A stretch of DNA of 64,000 bases from Oryzicola mucosus (GTDB taxonomy: Bacteria; Pseudomonadota; Alphaproteobacteria; Rhizobiales; Rhizobiaceae). Below are positions 24,983-34,923 of this stretch, piece by piece. The notes under the pieces are model-generated. The model worked only from the letters and a program-made list of their open reading frames with translations, searched no databases and was not told the origin of the DNA. A program made the position numbers and the translations under genes. The number at the start of each line of letters is the position of its first letter. Position 1 is the stretch's first letter. The stretch lies in NCBI RefSeq assembly GCF_014534685.1, contig NZ_JACVVX010000001.1, positions 310,001-374,000 of the forward strand, given 5' to 3'.

Positions 24983-25822
24983 TCAAAGCGAGTAAAAGCG
25001 CCGGATGATCTCCCAGGCCTCTTCGGCCGTGTCGACATAGTCGATGATGTCCTGGTCGCCTGGCGTGATCGTGCCCTGCTCGGCGAGGAAATCGAGGTCC
25101 ATGGCGCGCTCCCAGAACGATTTGCCGAACAGGATCACCGGTACGCGTTCCATCCGGCCGGTCTGGATCAGCGTCAGCGTCTCGAAGAACTCGTCCATGG
25201 TGCCGAAGCCGCCCGGGAACACCGCGACGGCCTTGGCGCGCATGACGAAATGCATCTTGCGTATGGCGAAATAGTGGAAGTTGAAGCACAGTTCGGGCGT
25301 CACATAGGGGTTCGGCGCCTGCTCGTGCGGCAGCACGATGTTGAGCCCGATGGACGGTGCGCCGACATCTTTCGCGCCACGGTTTCCCGCCTCCATCACA
25401 CCCGGTCCTCCGCCGGTGACGACGACATACTCGCTGTAGTTGGAAGCAGACGAGTGCTCCGAACAGATGCGGGCGAACTTTCGTGCCTCGTCGTAATATT
25501 TGCTGTTGGCGAGGAGGTTCTTGCGCTGCGTCTCGTTCTTGGCCGCCCAGGCCTCCCCGCCCGGTTCGGGCAGACGCGCGCCGCCGAACAGCACCACCGT
25601 CGAGCGGATCCCCCTTTCGGTCAGAATCAGGTCGGGCTTCATCAGTTCGAGTTGCAGGCGCACCGGCCGCAATTCGCGGCGGGTCAGGAAATCCGCGTCG
25701 TCCCAGGCCAGGCGATAGCTCGGCGCCCGTGTCTGCGGGGTATCCGGCACGCTCTTGACGCGCTCCATATCCTCATCGGCATGGGAGAGCGGCGTCCAGC
25801 CTGATTTTTCCATTGGGGTCAT
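24983..25822 (-). CDS. LOG-family protein (TIGR00730, cytokinin riboside phosphorylase-like)
   Basis: A 279-residue Rossmann-like protein with the LOG motif PGGFGTMDEFFE and the preceding VVTGGGPGVMEAGNRGA; an N-terminal ~90-residue extension (LAWDDADFLTRRELRPVRLQ) marks the long alphaproteobacterial subgroup. LOG enzymes hydrolyse nucleoside 5'-monophosphates such as AMP or cytokinin nucleotides; for this subgroup the substrate is not established. Divergent from dapD with a 147-nt gap. Confidence 0.9.
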   Translation of the reverse strand: MTPMEKSGWTPLSHADEDMERVKSVPDTPQTRAPSYRLAWDDADFLTRRELRPVRLQLELMKPDLILTERGIRSTVVLFGGARLPEPGGEAWAAKNETQRKNLLANSKYYDEARKFARICSEHSSASNYSEYVVVTGGGPGVMEAGNRGAKDVGAPSIGLNIVLPHEQAPNPYVTPELCFNFHYFAIRKMHFVMRAKAVAVFPGGFGTMDEFFETLTLIQTGRMERVPVILFGKSFWERAMDLDFLAEQGTITPGDQDIIDYVDTAEEAWEIIRRFYSL

Positions 25823-25969
25823 TCAAACAAACTTCCAGTTTTCTCGATTGCGTCCGGCGATGCGGGGCTCATGCGATTGACCCCTGCACCACGCTGACAT
25901 ACGGTCCGCGCGATTTTAAGACCAGCCTATCGGCGTTAACCTTAACACCACGTAACGGAGCACCCACCC

Positions 25970-26824
25970 ATGTCGAAGACCGATCTCGCCAGCCTCGAAA
26001 AGATTGTCGAGAAGGCTTTCGACGAGCGCGACGGTGTTTCGACCTCGACGCGCGGCGAAGTCCGCGAGGCCGTGGAAACCTCGCTCGACCTGCTCGACCG
26101 CGGCACGGCCCGCGTCGCCGAGCGCGGCGAGGACGGCACCTGGACGGTCAACCAATGGCTCAAGAAGGCCGTGCTCCTGTCCTTCCGACTCAACGCCATG
26201 GAAATCGTCAAGGGCGGGCCTGGCGAATCGTCCTGGTGGGACAAGGTGCCGTCCAAGTTCGAAGGCTGGGGCGGCATGGATTTCGAACGCGCCGGCTTCC
26301 GCGCCGTGCCGAACTGCGTGGTTCGGCGTTCCGCCTATATCGCGCCCGGCGTCGTGCTGATGCCCTCCTTCGTCAATCTCGGCGCCTATGTCGATACCGG
26401 CACCATGGTCGACGCCTGGGCGACTGTCGGCTCCTGCGCCCAGATCGGCAAGAATGTGCATCTGTCCGGCGGCGTCGGCATCGGCGGCGTGCTTGAGCCC
26501 ATGCAGGCCGGCCCCACCATCATCGAGGACAATTGCTTCATCGGCGCGCGCTCGGAAGTTGTCGAAGGCTGTATCGTCCGCGAAGGCGCTGTCCTCGGCA
26601 TGGGCGTGTTCATCGGCAAGTCGACCAAGATCGTCGACCGCGCCACCGGCGAAATCTTTTATGGCGAGGTGCCGCCCTACTCGGTGGTGGTGGCCGGCAC
26701 CATGCCCGGAAAGAACGTACCGGGCGAAAACTGGGGCCCGAGCCTTTATTGCGCCGTCATCGTCAAGCGGGTCGACGAGAAGACCCGGTCCAAGACCTCG
26801 ATCAACGAATTGCTCAGAGACTGA
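25970..26824 (+). CDS. dapD: 2,3,4,5-tetrahydrodipicolinate N-succinyltransferase
   Basis: A 284-residue cytoplasmic trimeric acyltransferase in lysine/diaminopimelate synthesis (succinylase branch). The N-terminal helical domain (~1-100) precedes the left-handed beta helix of hexapeptide repeats ([58 protein letters not shown]). The C-terminus [10 protein letters not shown] is standard. The succinylase partner dapE lies 890 nt downstream with two DUF805 genes between them. Confidence 0.97.
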   Translation: MSKTDLASLEKIVEKAFDERDGVSTSTRGEVREAVETSLDLLDRGTARVAERGEDGTWTVNQWLKKAVLLSFRLNAMEIVKGGPGESSWWDKVPSKFEGWGGMDFERAGFRAVPNCVVRRSAYIAPGVVLMPSFVNLGAYVDTGTMVDAWATVGSCAQIGKNVHLSGGVGIGGVLEPMQAGPTIIEDNCFIGARSEVVEGCIVREGAVLGMGVFIGKSTKIVDRATGEIFYGEVPPYSVVVAGTMPGKNVPGENWGPSLYCAVIVKRVDEKTRSKTSINELLRD

Positions 26825-26894
26825 TCTTTAACCGAATTGGTCGCAACCTCCGCTTGCGTGTCGTGAGCACGTCTTGTGAGAGGGAAGGGTGGAC

Positions 26895-27248
26895 ATGGAC
26901 TGGAAATATCTTCTGACGAGCTATCAAGGCCGCATCAATCGCGCCAAGTTCTGGGCTGGCATCGGGATACTGATTGCCACCGGCATCGTCATCAACATTC
27001 TCGATGCCGCTCTCGGGCTGCATATCGGCGAGCATCCTATCGGTATCCTCGCCATCGTCTCGATGCCGTTCTATATCTTTCTGGCGCTCGCTCTTTATAC
27101 GAAACGCTGGCATGACCGGGACAAGTCGGGCTGGTGGTCGCTGATCGGCCTGGTACCTGTTATCGGCGGTGTCTGGCTGCTCGTTGAACTCGGCATCCTC
27201 GAAGGAACGCGAGGAGCAAATCGCTTCGGACCGGATCCTCTTGCCTGA
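26895..27248 (+). CDS. DUF805 membrane protein (first of tandem pair)
   Basis: A 117-residue inner-membrane protein with DUF805 features: N-terminal YLLTSYQGRINRAKFWAG, about four TMs, KRWHDRDKSGWWSLIGLVPV and the ending GTRGANRFGPDPLA. Function unknown; E. coli relatives are YhaH/YhaI. ATG at 26895 follows AGAGGGAAGGG. It overlaps the second DUF805 gene by 8 nt. Confidence 0.9.
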   Translation: MDWKYLLTSYQGRINRAKFWAGIGILIATGIVINILDAALGLHIGEHPIGILAIVSMPFYIFLALALYTKRWHDRDKSGWWSLIGLVPVIGGVWLLVELGILEGTRGANRFGPDPLA

Positions 27249-27606
27249 TTTATCGCTTTTTTTCTGGTTGTTCTTTGGCACATCCGGGCGTCTGGGCCGG
27301 GGCGTTTTCGCTCTGGCCTGCGCGTTTTCCTATCTGGCGCGGTTCTTCGCCGTCTATCAGGTGGTGCGTTACTCGACCGAGACGGAGCCGAGCACCGGCT
27401 GGACCACCGTGTTGCTGATCACCTTGCTCGTCTCGCTGTGGGCGAACGTCGCGCTGTCGATCAAGCGGCTTCACGATCTCGGACTTCCCGGGCTTTGGGC
27501 GATCCCGACCGTCGTTTTCGATATTCTCGCCATCATCGTGCTGGCCTTGCTGCCCGGAAATACCGGGCCCAACCGCTATGGCGAACGCACCAACCAGCCT
27601 CGGTGA
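27241..27606 (+). CDS. DUF805 membrane protein (second of tandem pair)
   Basis: A 121-residue DUF805 protein: FFGTSGRLGRGVFALACAFS, four TMs, IKRLHDLGLPGLWAIPT and GNTGPNRYGERTNQP. The likely start is TTG at 27241, overlapping the end of the first gene, which implies translational coupling. The pair appears to be an old duplication, as the two are dissimilar outside the motifs, and may form a heteromer. Confidence 0.85.
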   Translation: MPDLSLFFWLFFGTSGRLGRGVFALACAFSYLARFFAVYQVVRYSTETEPSTGWTTVLLITLLVSLWANVALSIKRLHDLGLPGLWAIPTVVFDILAIIVLALLPGNTGPNRYGERTNQPR

Positions 27607-27717
27607 TCAGCGGCCTCTCGGCGTTTTCGGCGCCGGGCTTTCCTGCGACGAAAGAGCAGCGTGTCCAGAAGCGGCTGACCCGGTGACAGCGGCATGTCTT
27701 TGGATTATCGCTACCGG

Positions 27718-28905
27718 ATGACCTTGCCAACCGACCCCGCCGAGAACCTCGCCACGCTCATTCGCTGCGCTTCCGTCACCCCGGAAGAGGGCGGCGCGCT
27801 GACCGCGCTGGAGGCGATGATCCGGCCCTTGGGCTTCGCCGTCGACCGACCGGTGTTTTCCGACGACGCTACGCCCGACATCGAGAATATGTATGCGCGT
27901 CGATCGGGCAATGGTCCGCATCTGATGTTCGCGGGCCACACCGACGTGGTGCCGGTCGGCGACGAGACTGCCTGGACACATCCGCCCTTCTCCGCCGAAA
28001 TCTCCAATGGCGAGATGTACGGGCGCGGCGCCGTCGACATGAAAGGCGGCATCGCCTGTTTCGTCGCCGCCGTTGCCCGGCACATCGAAAGGACCGGCGG
28101 CCTGAAGGGTTCCGTCTCGCTGCTGATCACCGGCGATGAGGAAGGTCCCGCCATCAACGGCACCATCAAACTGCTCGAATGGGCAGCCGGGCGCGGCGAA
28201 AGCTGGGACGCGGCACTGGTTGGCGAGCCGACCAATCCCGATGCGCTGGGCGACATGATCAAGATCGGCCGACGCGGCTCGATCTCCGGCGTCGTCACCG
28301 TCCATGGACGGCAGGGACACGCCGCCTATCCCCACCTAGCCGACAATCCCGTGCGCGGCATGGTGAGCCTGCTGGACGCGCTGCTCTATCCGGCCTTCGA
28401 CGAAGGCACCAAGGATTTCCAGGCGACCAATCTGGAAATCACCTCGGTCGATGTCGGCAATCCGGCGACCAATGTGATTCCGGCCAAGGCGACGGCTATC
28501 TTCAACATCCGCTTCAACGACAGCTGGACAGCCGAGACGTTGCAGCAGGAGGTCCACAACCGGCTCGATGCCGCCGCCCGGCGCGGCAAATACCGGCCTG
28601 GCCGGAAGGAACCCGTCGAGTTCGAACTGGTCTGGCGCGACCGCCCGAGCCACGTTTTCCTGACCCGCGACGACAAGCTTGTCGGCGCGCTGTCTGCCTC
28701 CATCGCCAGTGTGACGGGTCGCCAGCCGACATTGTCTACCTCGGGCGGAACTTCGGATGCGCGTTTCATCAAGGACTATTGTCCGGTGGTCGAGTTCGGT
28801 CTCGTCGGCAAGACCATGCATATGGTCGACGAGCGCGTCGCGCTGGCAGACCTCGAGACGCTGACGACGATCTATCAGAAATTCCTGGAAGACTGGTTCG
28901 GCTGA
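27718..28905 (+). CDS. dapE: succinyl-diaminopimelate desuccinylase
   Basis: A 395-residue dizinc M20 peptidase-family enzyme. Metal motifs: [12 protein letters not shown] (His), RGAVDMKGG (bridging Asp), ITGDEEG (Glu general base and ligand) and a C-terminal GKTMHMVDE His. The dimerisation domain spans ~175-290 ([10 protein letters not shown]). It releases LL-diaminopimelate for lysine and murein. ATG at 27718 ([17 protein letters not shown]) is preferred to 27694, matching usual family starts. Confidence 0.96.
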   Translation: MTLPTDPAENLATLIRCASVTPEEGGALTALEAMIRPLGFAVDRPVFSDDATPDIENMYARRSGNGPHLMFAGHTDVVPVGDETAWTHPPFSAEISNGEMYGRGAVDMKGGIACFVAAVARHIERTGGLKGSVSLLITGDEEGPAINGTIKLLEWAAGRGESWDAALVGEPTNPDALGDMIKIGRRGSISGVVTVHGRQGHAAYPHLADNPVRGMVSLLDALLYPAFDEGTKDFQATNLEITSVDVGNPATNVIPAKATAIFNIRFNDSWTAETLQQEVHNRLDAAARRGKYRPGRKEPVEFELVWRDRPSHVFLTRDDKLVGALSASIASVTGRQPTLSTSGGTSDARFIKDYCPVVEFGLVGKTMHMVDERVALADLETLTTIYQKFLEDWFG

Positions 28906-28912
28906 ACAGCGC

Positions 28913-29509
28913 ATGATTTCGGGCAACGACATCCAGAGAAATCTTAACGGCGCCTGGAGGCTGATGCTCGGCAAGCGCGACGGACTGCGCGCCTTCGACC
29001 TGAGCGCCGACGGGTTCTGGGATTCGTTCTTCGCGATTGCGCTTGCCCTGCCGGCTATGATGGTCAGCTGGATCGGCGTCACCGGCGACATCATGCTGGG
29101 ACCGGTCGAGATGAGCGGCTTGGGACTGATGCTTCGGCTGGCCGTCATCGACCTGTCGGCCTGGGTGCTGCCGCTTGTGGTGCTGATCGCGGTCGCGCCG
29201 AAACTCGGTCTCGGCAATCGCGTGGTGCCCTATGTCATCGCCACCAATTGGGGCTCCGTCATCTTGTCATGGATGATGCTGCCGGCATCCCTGGTGCGAT
29301 TGCTGCTGCCCGATGCGACCGATCTCGCCACGCTCGTGTCGTTCGTGCTCTTCCTGCTCGCCATGGCCTTGAGCTGGCGGCTGACAAACCACTCCATCGG
29401 CAAGGGGCCGGCGATCGCCACCGCGGTGTTCGTCGGCATGTTCGCCCTGTCGCTGATGGTGCTGTTTTCGCTTCAGTCGCTGCTGGGCATCTCGGCCCCC
29501 GCCGCGTAA
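28913..29509 (+). CDS. conserved membrane protein, unknown function
   Basis: A 198-residue protein with about five hydrophobic segments ([92 protein letters not shown]). I know it only as a conserved hypothetical found next to dapE/truA in rhizobia. It starts 8 nt after dapE and its end overlaps the convergent truA gene by 37 nt. Confidence 0.83.
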   Translation: MISGNDIQRNLNGAWRLMLGKRDGLRAFDLSADGFWDSFFAIALALPAMMVSWIGVTGDIMLGPVEMSGLGLMLRLAVIDLSAWVLPLVVLIAVAPKLGLGNRVVPYVIATNWGSVILSWMMLPASLVRLLLPDATDLATLVSFVLFLLAMALSWRLTNHSIGKGPAIATAVFVGMFALSLMVLFSLQSLLGISAPAA

Positions 29510-30246
29510 TCCACGCCGGTCAGGAACAGCCCGTCGGGCGGCGCCACCTGGCCGCAGGCGGCGCGGTCGCGTGCATCCAGCGCCTTGCGCATGTCCGCAG
29601 GCTCCCAACCGCCCTCGCCGACCCGCTTGAGGCTGCCGACCATCGACCGCACCTGGTTATGCAAGAAGGACCGCGCCGAGGAGCGGATTTCGATCATGTC
29701 GCCGGTGCGGCTGACATCCAGCCGCTCGAGCGTGCGGATCGGGCTGTTGGCCTGACACTGGGTCGAGCGGAAGGTCGTGAAGTCATGCCTGCCGAGGATG
29801 AGTTGCGCCGCCGCCTGCATGGCTTCGGCGTCAAGCCGCTTGGGCACCCACCAGACCTTGCCTTTTTCCAGCGCCGCCGGCGCCCGGCGATTCTGGATGC
29901 GATAGAGATAGTGGCGGCCGGTGGCTGAAAACCGGGCGTCGAAACCGTCGCCGACGCGACGCGCGGACAGAATGGACACCGTCTCGCCAGCCATTTGCAG
30001 ATGTGCGTTGATGGCATCGCGCACCTTGTCGTCCGTCCAGTCGCGGCTGAGATCGATATGCGCAACCTGGCCGGTGGCATGGACGCCGGCATCGGTGCGG
30101 CCTGCACCGCGCAGCGAGATGGCGTCGCCGCTGAACTTGAAGATTGCCTGTTCTATCGCCGCCTGGATCGAGTGGTTGTCGGCCTGCCGCTGCCAGCCGG
30201 CGTAGCCGCCGCCGTCATATTCGATATCGAGACGGAACCGCGGCAT
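29473..30246 (-). CDS. truA: tRNA pseudouridine(38-40) synthase
   Basis: A 257-residue enzyme that makes pseudouridine in the anticodon stem-loop. Motifs: [14 protein letters not shown], catalytic Asp in [28 protein letters not shown] and [15 protein letters not shown]. Start ATG overlaps the stop of the acetyltransferase gene upstream (TGATG). Last gene of the minus-strand def/TA/fmt/acetyltransferase/truA run. Confidence 0.97.
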   Translation of the reverse strand: MPRFRLDIEYDGGGYAGWQRQADNHSIQAAIEQAIFKFSGDAISLRGAGRTDAGVHATGQVAHIDLSRDWTDDKVRDAINAHLQMAGETVSILSARRVGDGFDARFSATGRHYLYRIQNRRAPAALEKGKVWWVPKRLDAEAMQAAAQLILGRHDFTTFRSTQCQANSPIRTLERLDVSRTGDMIEIRSSARSFLHNQVRSMVGSLKRVGEGGWEPADMRKALDARDRAACGQVAPPDGLFLTGVDYAAGAEMPSSD

Positions 30247-30752
30247 CAGGCAAGCTCCGCAAACGCCGCCGCATAGACGAGGCGGCCCGCCGCCGGCGCG
30301 GAAGTACCCCAGGCCAGAGCCTGCAACGCGGCGCCCTGATAGTCGCTGTCGAAACCGGCGGCGCGTTCGTGGCTGTAGCCGAAGCGGCGGTAATAAGCGG
30401 GATCGCCGAGCACCACCGACAGGGTTTCTCCGGCCAGCCGCAGAAGGCGGTGCCCGTCCTCGATCAAGGCGCCGCCCACGCCCTGGCGCTGGTGATCGGG
30501 ATCGACGGCGAGCGGCGCAAGCGCCACGGCGGAGGCGCCGCGATTTCTCGTTTCGACGAGAAGCCGCGAGAACAGGATGTGCCCGACGATCAGGCCGCTT
30601 TTGACGGCGACCAATTCGAGTACCTCATCTCCGTTGGCGACGATGCGCTCCACCAGATCCGCCTCGTCGTTCCTGCCGAAGGCGCGGGTCTCGACCGCAT
30701 GGATCGCCTGCCGGTCGGCCTCCATCGCTTCGCGAATAAGCAGGCCGTTCAT
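30246..30752 (-). CDS. GNAT-family N-acetyltransferase
   Basis: A 168-residue GNAT protein with the acetyl-CoA motif [20 protein letters not shown] and the YhbS-like block [24 protein letters not shown] at 30752 overlaps the fmt stop as ATGA, so it is translated with fmt. Substrate unknown; the family acetylates small molecules or protein N-termini. Confidence 0.9.
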   Translation of the reverse strand: MNGLLIREAMEADRQAIHAVETRAFGRNDEADLVERIVANGDEVLELVAVKSGLIVGHILFSRLLVETRNRGASAVALAPLAVDPDHQRQGVGGALIEDGHRLLRLAGETLSVVLGDPAYYRRFGYSHERAAGFDSDYQGAALQALAWGTSAPAAGRLVYAAAFAELA

Positions 30753-31684
30753 AGCAATCTGTCTCCGGTCGCCAGCTTGACACCGCGCAGGAACTCGCTT
30801 GCCGGCACGGCCTTGCCGCCGGCCCGCTGTACCTCGCCCAGCCGCACGGCTCCTTCGCCGCAGGCGACAGTCAGCGCATCGTCCAGCAGGAAACCCGGTT
30901 GTCCCTGACCTTTTGCCAGCGTCGACCGCAGCAGCTTCAGCCGCTCCGGCTTGCCGCCGGCATCGAACTCGCACCAGGCGCCGGGAAAGGGCGACAGGCC
31001 TCGGATGGTGTTGTGCACGTCGCCGGCAGGCCGGGTCCAGTCGATCCGGCTTTCCGCCTTGTCGATCTTCCGCGCGTAGAGCGCGCCGTCTTCGGGCTGC
31101 GGTGTCAGCGGCAGGTCTCCCTGCTCCAGCCGCCCGAGCGCCTCGACCATCAGCCTGGCGCCGACGGGCATCAACCGATCGTGCAATTCGGCAGCGGTCA
31201 TGTCGGGGCCGATCTCGACCTTGTGCGTCAGCGCCACCGGGCCGGTATCGAGCCCGATATCCATCTTCATCACCATCATGCCCGTCTCGGCGTCTCCGGC
31301 CATGATGGCGCGCTGAATGGGGGCGGCACCACGCCAGCGCGGCAACAGCGAGGCATGGCCGTTATAGCAGCCCAGCCTGGTTCCTTCGAGGATGGCCTTG
31401 GGCAGCAAAAGCCCATAGGCGACCACGACGGCCACATCCGCATCAAGCGCGCGAAACGCCGCCTGCTCGTCCTCGCCCTTGAGCGACAGCGGCGAGCGGA
31501 CCTGCAAACCAAGATGCTCGGCCGCGCGCTGAACCGGCGATGGCGTCAGTTCCAGCCCGCGCCGGCCGGCGGCACGCGGCGGCTGGGTGTACACCGCTGC
31601 AACCTCATGGCCGGCCTCGACAATGGCGCGCAGTGTCGCCACGGAGAAATCCGGCGTTCCCATGAAGATGACGCGAAGGGGCAT
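30749..31684 (-). CDS. fmt: methionyl-tRNA formyltransferase
   Basis: A 311-residue enzyme that formylates initiator Met-tRNA. Visible: [17 protein letters not shown], the formyl-folate/catalytic block [20 protein letters not shown] and [13 protein letters not shown]; the C-terminal tRNA-binding domain begins near residue 205. Normally paired directly with def; here a toxin-antitoxin module separates the two. Confidence 0.97.
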   Translation of the reverse strand: MPLRVIFMGTPDFSVATLRAIVEAGHEVAAVYTQPPRAAGRRGLELTPSPVQRAAEHLGLQVRSPLSLKGEDEQAAFRALDADVAVVVAYGLLLPKAILEGTRLGCYNGHASLLPRWRGAAPIQRAIMAGDAETGMMVMKMDIGLDTGPVALTHKVEIGPDMTAAELHDRLMPVGARLMVEALGRLEQGDLPLTPQPEDGALYARKIDKAESRIDWTRPAGDVHNTIRGLSPFPGAWCEFDAGGKPERLKLLRSTLAKGQGQPGFLLDDALTVACGEGAVRLGEVQRAGGKAVPASEFLRGVKLATGDRLL

Positions 31685-31723
31685 GGTCTTTCGAATCCGT
31701 TATCGCCGGCCGCGATGCCGGGT

Positions 31724-32146
31724 TCAGAGATGCGCTTCAAACGGGTTTACGAGCTTCAGGTCAAGCCCGTCGAAGTCACGGATGTTGCGCGTGGCCAGCA
31801 CGGCCCCATGCGCGATGCAGATCGCCGCGATCATGGCGTCGATCAATGCCATGGGCCGTCCAGACCGTTCGCGTTGGGCGACAATATCACCGAAGTGCTT
31901 CGCAGCCAGAAAATCGAATACAAGGATTCGGTCAGCATAGGCAGCGGCGACACGTTCGAAGCTCTTCGCATAGCGCGAACTCCCGTCTCTCAAAACGACT
32001 CGCTGCGCACCGGCCCACATTTCGGCCATCCCGGGCGCTGTCAGAAACAGCGAGGCTTCGGCTTGCGCGTTCAACCATGCGAGCACTGTGGCATTCGGCG
32101 ATGGCTTGGTCGGCTCCGAAATGATGTTGGTGTCGAGAACGATCAT
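31724..32146 (-). CDS. PIN-domain toxin, FitB/VapC type
   Basis: A 140-residue PIN ribonuclease: MIVLDTNIISEPTKP (first acidic residue Asp5), ASLFLTAPGMAEMWAG (Glu), PMALIDAMIAAICIAHGAVL (Asp) and ATRNIRDFDGLDLKLVNPF. The DTNIISE start and NxRDF motif are those of the FitB group. It overlaps its antitoxin by 4 nt (ATGA). Confidence 0.93.
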   Translation of the reverse strand: MIVLDTNIISEPTKPSPNATVLAWLNAQAEASLFLTAPGMAEMWAGAQRVVLRDGSSRYAKSFERVAAAYADRILVFDFLAAKHFGDIVAQRERSGRPMALIDAMIAAICIAHGAVLATRNIRDFDGLDLKLVNPFEAHL

Positions 32147-32433
32147 TCGAAATCGGGCACCGGACGACCAATGTCGTTCCGGCGCATTGCTTCGAGTTCC
32201 TTTTGAAAAGCCTCCGCTTCGTCGTCGCTCTCGAAAACGCCGGCGAAGATGGCTTTCAGCCGGTCACCGGCTGGCAATCTGTCATTTTCCTCGGTAGCTT
32301 TACCAACAGCCGCTACGCCCGCGCGAAGCGCTTCTCGCGCGGCCTCGGACAAGGATTGCCCCTTGCGACGTGCCAGGGCTTCGATATCGGCCCGCAAGGC
32401 CTCGGGAATGTTTCTGATCAGCAGGTCGCCCAT
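32143..32433 (-). CDS. FitA-type ribbon-helix-helix antitoxin
   Basis: A 96-residue antitoxin: MGDLLIRNIPEALRADIEAL and ARRKGQSLSEAAREALRAGV form an RHH DNA-binding domain as in FitA; the acidic C-terminus (NDIGRPVPDFE) would block the toxin active site. ATG at 32433 follows GGAGG by five nt; the operator lies directly upstream. Confidence 0.92.
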   Translation of the reverse strand: MGDLLIRNIPEALRADIEALARRKGQSLSEAAREALRAGVAAVGKATEENDRLPAGDRLKAIFAGVFESDDEAEAFQKELEAMRRNDIGRPVPDFE

Positions 32434-32449
32434 ATCAGCCTCCACCGGT

Positions 32450-32486
32450 TGATATCAATGATATCAGACCCCGCAACCCCCGGCAA
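32450..32486 (-). promoter_or_regulatory. promoter and operator of the FitAB-type module
   Basis: TGATATCA occurs twice (32450-32457 and 32459-32466) with one base between; each copy is itself a palindrome. On the minus strand TTGCCG, 17 nt, TATCAT forms a promoter whose -10 lies inside the operator, so antitoxin binding would shut off transcription. The placement is that of a FitA/VapB autoregulatory site. Confidence 0.75.
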
Positions 32487-32500
32487 ATATCCAGGAACAA

Positions 32501-33031
32501 TCAGCCGGCCAGTCGGCCCGACGGCTTGTCGCGCGCCAATTTCTTGAATTTGCGCAGCACAATGTCACGCTTGAGCCGGGAGATGTGGTCGATGAACAGG
32601 ACGCCGTCGAGATGGTCGATCTCGTGCTGCAGGCAGGTCGCCATCAGCCCTTCCGCATTCATTTCCTGCGGCTTGCCGTCGCGGTCGAGATAGGTGACGC
32701 GGACAGAGGCCGGGCGCTCGACCTCGGCATAATAGTCCGGAATCGACAGGCAGCCTTCCTCATAGACCGAACGCTCTTCGGCGCTCTGGACGATCTCGGG
32801 ATTGATGAAGACATGCGGCTCGGGCGTCTCGCCTTCCTTGGCAAGGTCGATCACCAGCATGCGGATGGGCTCGCCCACCTGGATTGCGGCCAGCCCGATA
32901 CCGGGCGCATCGTACATCGTCTCCAGCATGTCGCCGGCGAAGGCGCGCACGCGCTCGTCGACGCGTTCGACGGGCTTGGAAACCTGGCGCAGCAAGGGGT
33001 CGGGTAGGATGATGAGAGGCTTGATCGTCAT
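32501..33031 (-). CDS. def: peptide deformylase
   Basis: A 176-residue metalloenzyme that removes formyl groups from nascent proteins. The three motifs are complete: [18 protein letters not shown] (Cys ligand) and QHEIDHLDG (HExxH). ATG at 33031 ([15 protein letters not shown]). First gene of the minus-strand series; divergent from rmuC with about 100 nt between starts. Confidence 0.97.
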   Translation of the reverse strand: MTIKPLIILPDPLLRQVSKPVERVDERVRAFAGDMLETMYDAPGIGLAAIQVGEPIRMLVIDLAKEGETPEPHVFINPEIVQSAEERSVYEEGCLSIPDYYAEVERPASVRVTYLDRDGKPQEMNAEGLMATCLQHEIDHLDGVLFIDHISRLKRDIVLRKFKKLARDKPSGRLAG

Positions 33032-33133
33032 GCGCCTCACCTAATTCGTCGCCGTTCTATCGTCAACCGTCGATGCGACGGCATGTTCACGTTTTGATCT
33101 GGATTTACGGTCTGAATTGGGTATGCTGTGGCG

Positions 33134-34372
33134 ATGGAACCATCGCTTTTTGCCCAACCGCTCCTTCGACTTGGCAGTTCGACGATTACCGTGGGACAGG
33201 GCGTGGCTGTCGGCGGCGCTGCCGTGTTGATCGCCCTGCTGATGCTGGGCATGGCGCTTTGGCGGTCCGGACGCGCGCGGGCGGACGCCGCTTTCGAGGC
33301 GGCGGAGCGGGCGCGCGAAGCGGAGATGCGCATGGTGGGCATCCTTCGCTCGCAAGCCGAGATGCAGGGACGACTCGGCTCCATGGCCGAGATTTTCGGC
33401 GCGCGCCAAGCCGAACTCACCCAGTCGCTCAGCCAGCGTCTCGACGCCATGACCGGACGGCTCGGCCAGACCATGGCGGAGCAGACGAAATCCACGCATG
33501 AAAACCTTGCCAGGCTGCAGGAACGGCTTGCCGTTATCGACACAGCCCAAAGCAACATCCAGTCGCTGGCCGGTCAGGTCGTGCAGTTGCAGGCGATTTT
33601 GTCCAACAAGCAGACGCGCGGCGCCTTCGGCCAGTCGCGCATGGAGGCGATCGTCGCCGACGGCCTGCCGCAGGGCGCCTACGAGTTCCAGGCGACGCTG
33701 TCGAACGGCACCCGGCCCGATTGCCTCGTGCGCATGCCCAACGACACGCCGTCGCTGGTCATCGATGCCAAGTTCCCGCTGGAAGCCTGGAATGCGATTC
33801 GCGCAGCCGAAGGCCCCGATGCGCAGAAGGCCGCAGCGCAAGCCTTCCGTCGGGATGTCGAGGTTCACATAAGGGACATCGCCGACAAATATCTCCTGAG
33901 CGGGGAGACGCAGGACACCGCCTTCATGTTCGTGCCGTCCGAGTCCGTCTTTGCCGAGATGCACGAGAATTTCGAGACGCTGATCCAGCGCGCACACCGG
34001 TTGCGCATCGTCATCGTTTCGCCCTCGCTCTTGATGCTGTCCATTCAGGTCATCCAGTCGATCCTGAAGGATTCCCGCATGCGCGAGCAGGCGCATCTCA
34101 TCCAGGGCGAGGTCATCCGGCTGATGGAGGACGTGTCGCGGCTGGACGACCGCGTGCGCAAGCTGCAGGTGCATTTCGGCCATGCCGCGCGCGATATCGA
34201 CGACATCCTCGTCTCGTCCGGCAAGGTGACCAAGCGCGGCCAGAAGATCGAGGCGCTGGAATTCGGCGCCAACGACCCCGACAGGCCCTCCGCAAGCCCC
34301 ACAGACGTAGGCGCCCGGCCGGTGGAATCGCGCACCGGTCAGCTCAAACTGCGTGTGGTGGAGGAAGAATAG
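33134..34372 (+). CDS. rmuC: DNA recombination protein RmuC
   Basis: A 412-residue protein: one N-terminal TM (residues ~25-45), a long coiled coil to about residue 150, then the RmuC nuclease-like domain ([63 protein letters not shown]). The family limits inversions at short inverted repeats in E. coli, notable in a region so rich in palindromes. ATG at 33134; a GTG six nt earlier is possible. Confidence 0.94.
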   Translation: MEPSLFAQPLLRLGSSTITVGQGVAVGGAAVLIALLMLGMALWRSGRARADAAFEAAERAREAEMRMVGILRSQAEMQGRLGSMAEIFGARQAELTQSLSQRLDAMTGRLGQTMAEQTKSTHENLARLQERLAVIDTAQSNIQSLAGQVVQLQAILSNKQTRGAFGQSRMEAIVADGLPQGAYEFQATLSNGTRPDCLVRMPNDTPSLVIDAKFPLEAWNAIRAAEGPDAQKAAAQAFRRDVEVHIRDIADKYLLSGETQDTAFMFVPSESVFAEMHENFETLIQRAHRLRIVIVSPSLLMLSIQVIQSILKDSRMREQAHLIQGEVIRLMEDVSRLDDRVRKLQVHFGHAARDIDDILVSSGKVTKRGQKIEALEFGANDPDRPSASPTDVGARPVESRTGQLKLRVVEEE

Positions 34373-34424
34373 GCGGCTTGGGGTCGGCCGCAGATGGGCG
34401 GATGGCTTGAGGCGCAGGCCATTA

Positions 34425-34453
34425 TTGATCCCCGCTCCTGCCCGGCCTATAAT
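34425..34453 (+). promoter_or_regulatory. promoter of the guanidine-II riboswitch/sugE transcript
   Basis: TTGATC, 17-nt spacer, perfect TATAAT. The predicted start (~34460) coincides with the first base of riboswitch hairpin 1, which strengthens both calls. Confidence 0.82.
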
Positions 34454-34460
34454 CGACGCT

Positions 34461-34507
34461 GCAAGGACGACCTTGCCTTTGCAAGAATCACGGCAGGACG
34501 GCCCGCC
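34461..34507 (+). promoter_or_regulatory. guanidine-II (mini-ykkC) riboswitch
   Basis: Two hairpins with ACGR tetraloops: GCAAGG-ACGA-CCTTGC (34461-34476) and GGCAGG-ACGG-CCCGCC (34492-34507, one A.C mismatch), 15 nt apart. This is the complete mini-ykkC consensus, and it ends just before the ribosome site (GGAGGG) of a SugE/Gdx exporter. In this class guanidinium links the two loops and frees the Shine-Dalgarno, switching on export. Confidence 0.88.
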
Positions 34508-34526
34508 ATCTCATGGAGGGCATGAT

Positions 34527-34841
34527 ATGTCCTGGATTTTTCTGGTTTTCGCAGGTCTCTTTGAGATCGGCTGGGCCGTCGGGCTCAAATATACCGACGG
34601 TTTTTCGCGGCCGATGCCGACCGTCCTCACCGTTGCCAGTATGATCGTCAGCCTTGGCCTTCTCGGCCTGGCTTTGCGCGATCTTCCGGTTGGAACCGCC
34701 TATGCGATCTGGACCGGCATCGGCACGGTTGGAACCGCGGTTCTCGGCATGTGGCTGTTCGGCGAACCTGCAACGGCGATGCGCCTGGCCTGCATCGGCC
34801 TGATCGTCTCGGGCATCGTCGGGCTCAAACTCGTCGCCTGA
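34527..34841 (+). CDS. sugE: SMR-family guanidinium exporter (SugE/Gdx)
   Basis: A 104-residue four-TM small multidrug resistance protein: [20 protein letters not shown] with the essential Glu13, [32 protein letters not shown] and [12 protein letters not shown]. The SugE/Gdx subfamily exports guanidinium with proton antiport rather than drugs; the upstream guanidine-II riboswitch confirms that assignment. ATG at 34527 after GGAGGG. Confidence 0.95.
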   Translation: MSWIFLVFAGLFEIGWAVGLKYTDGFSRPMPTVLTVASMIVSLGLLGLALRDLPVGTAYAIWTGIGTVGTAVLGMWLFGEPATAMRLACIGLIVSGIVGLKLVA

Positions 34842-34856
34842 TCAAGACAGCACAAG

Positions 34857-34886
34857 ACACGCGGAAACCTTCCGGTCTCCGCGTGT
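34857..34886 (+). terminator. terminator-like hairpin after sugE
   Basis: ACACGCGGA and TCCGCGTGT form a perfect 9-bp stem with a 12-nt loop 16 nt after the sugE stop; the following bases are only mildly T-rich. It lies between convergent genes and may serve both. Confidence 0.6.
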
Positions 34887-34923
34887 TCGATCTCGTCGAC
34901 GTTGCGTTACTGAGGCCGCGCTA

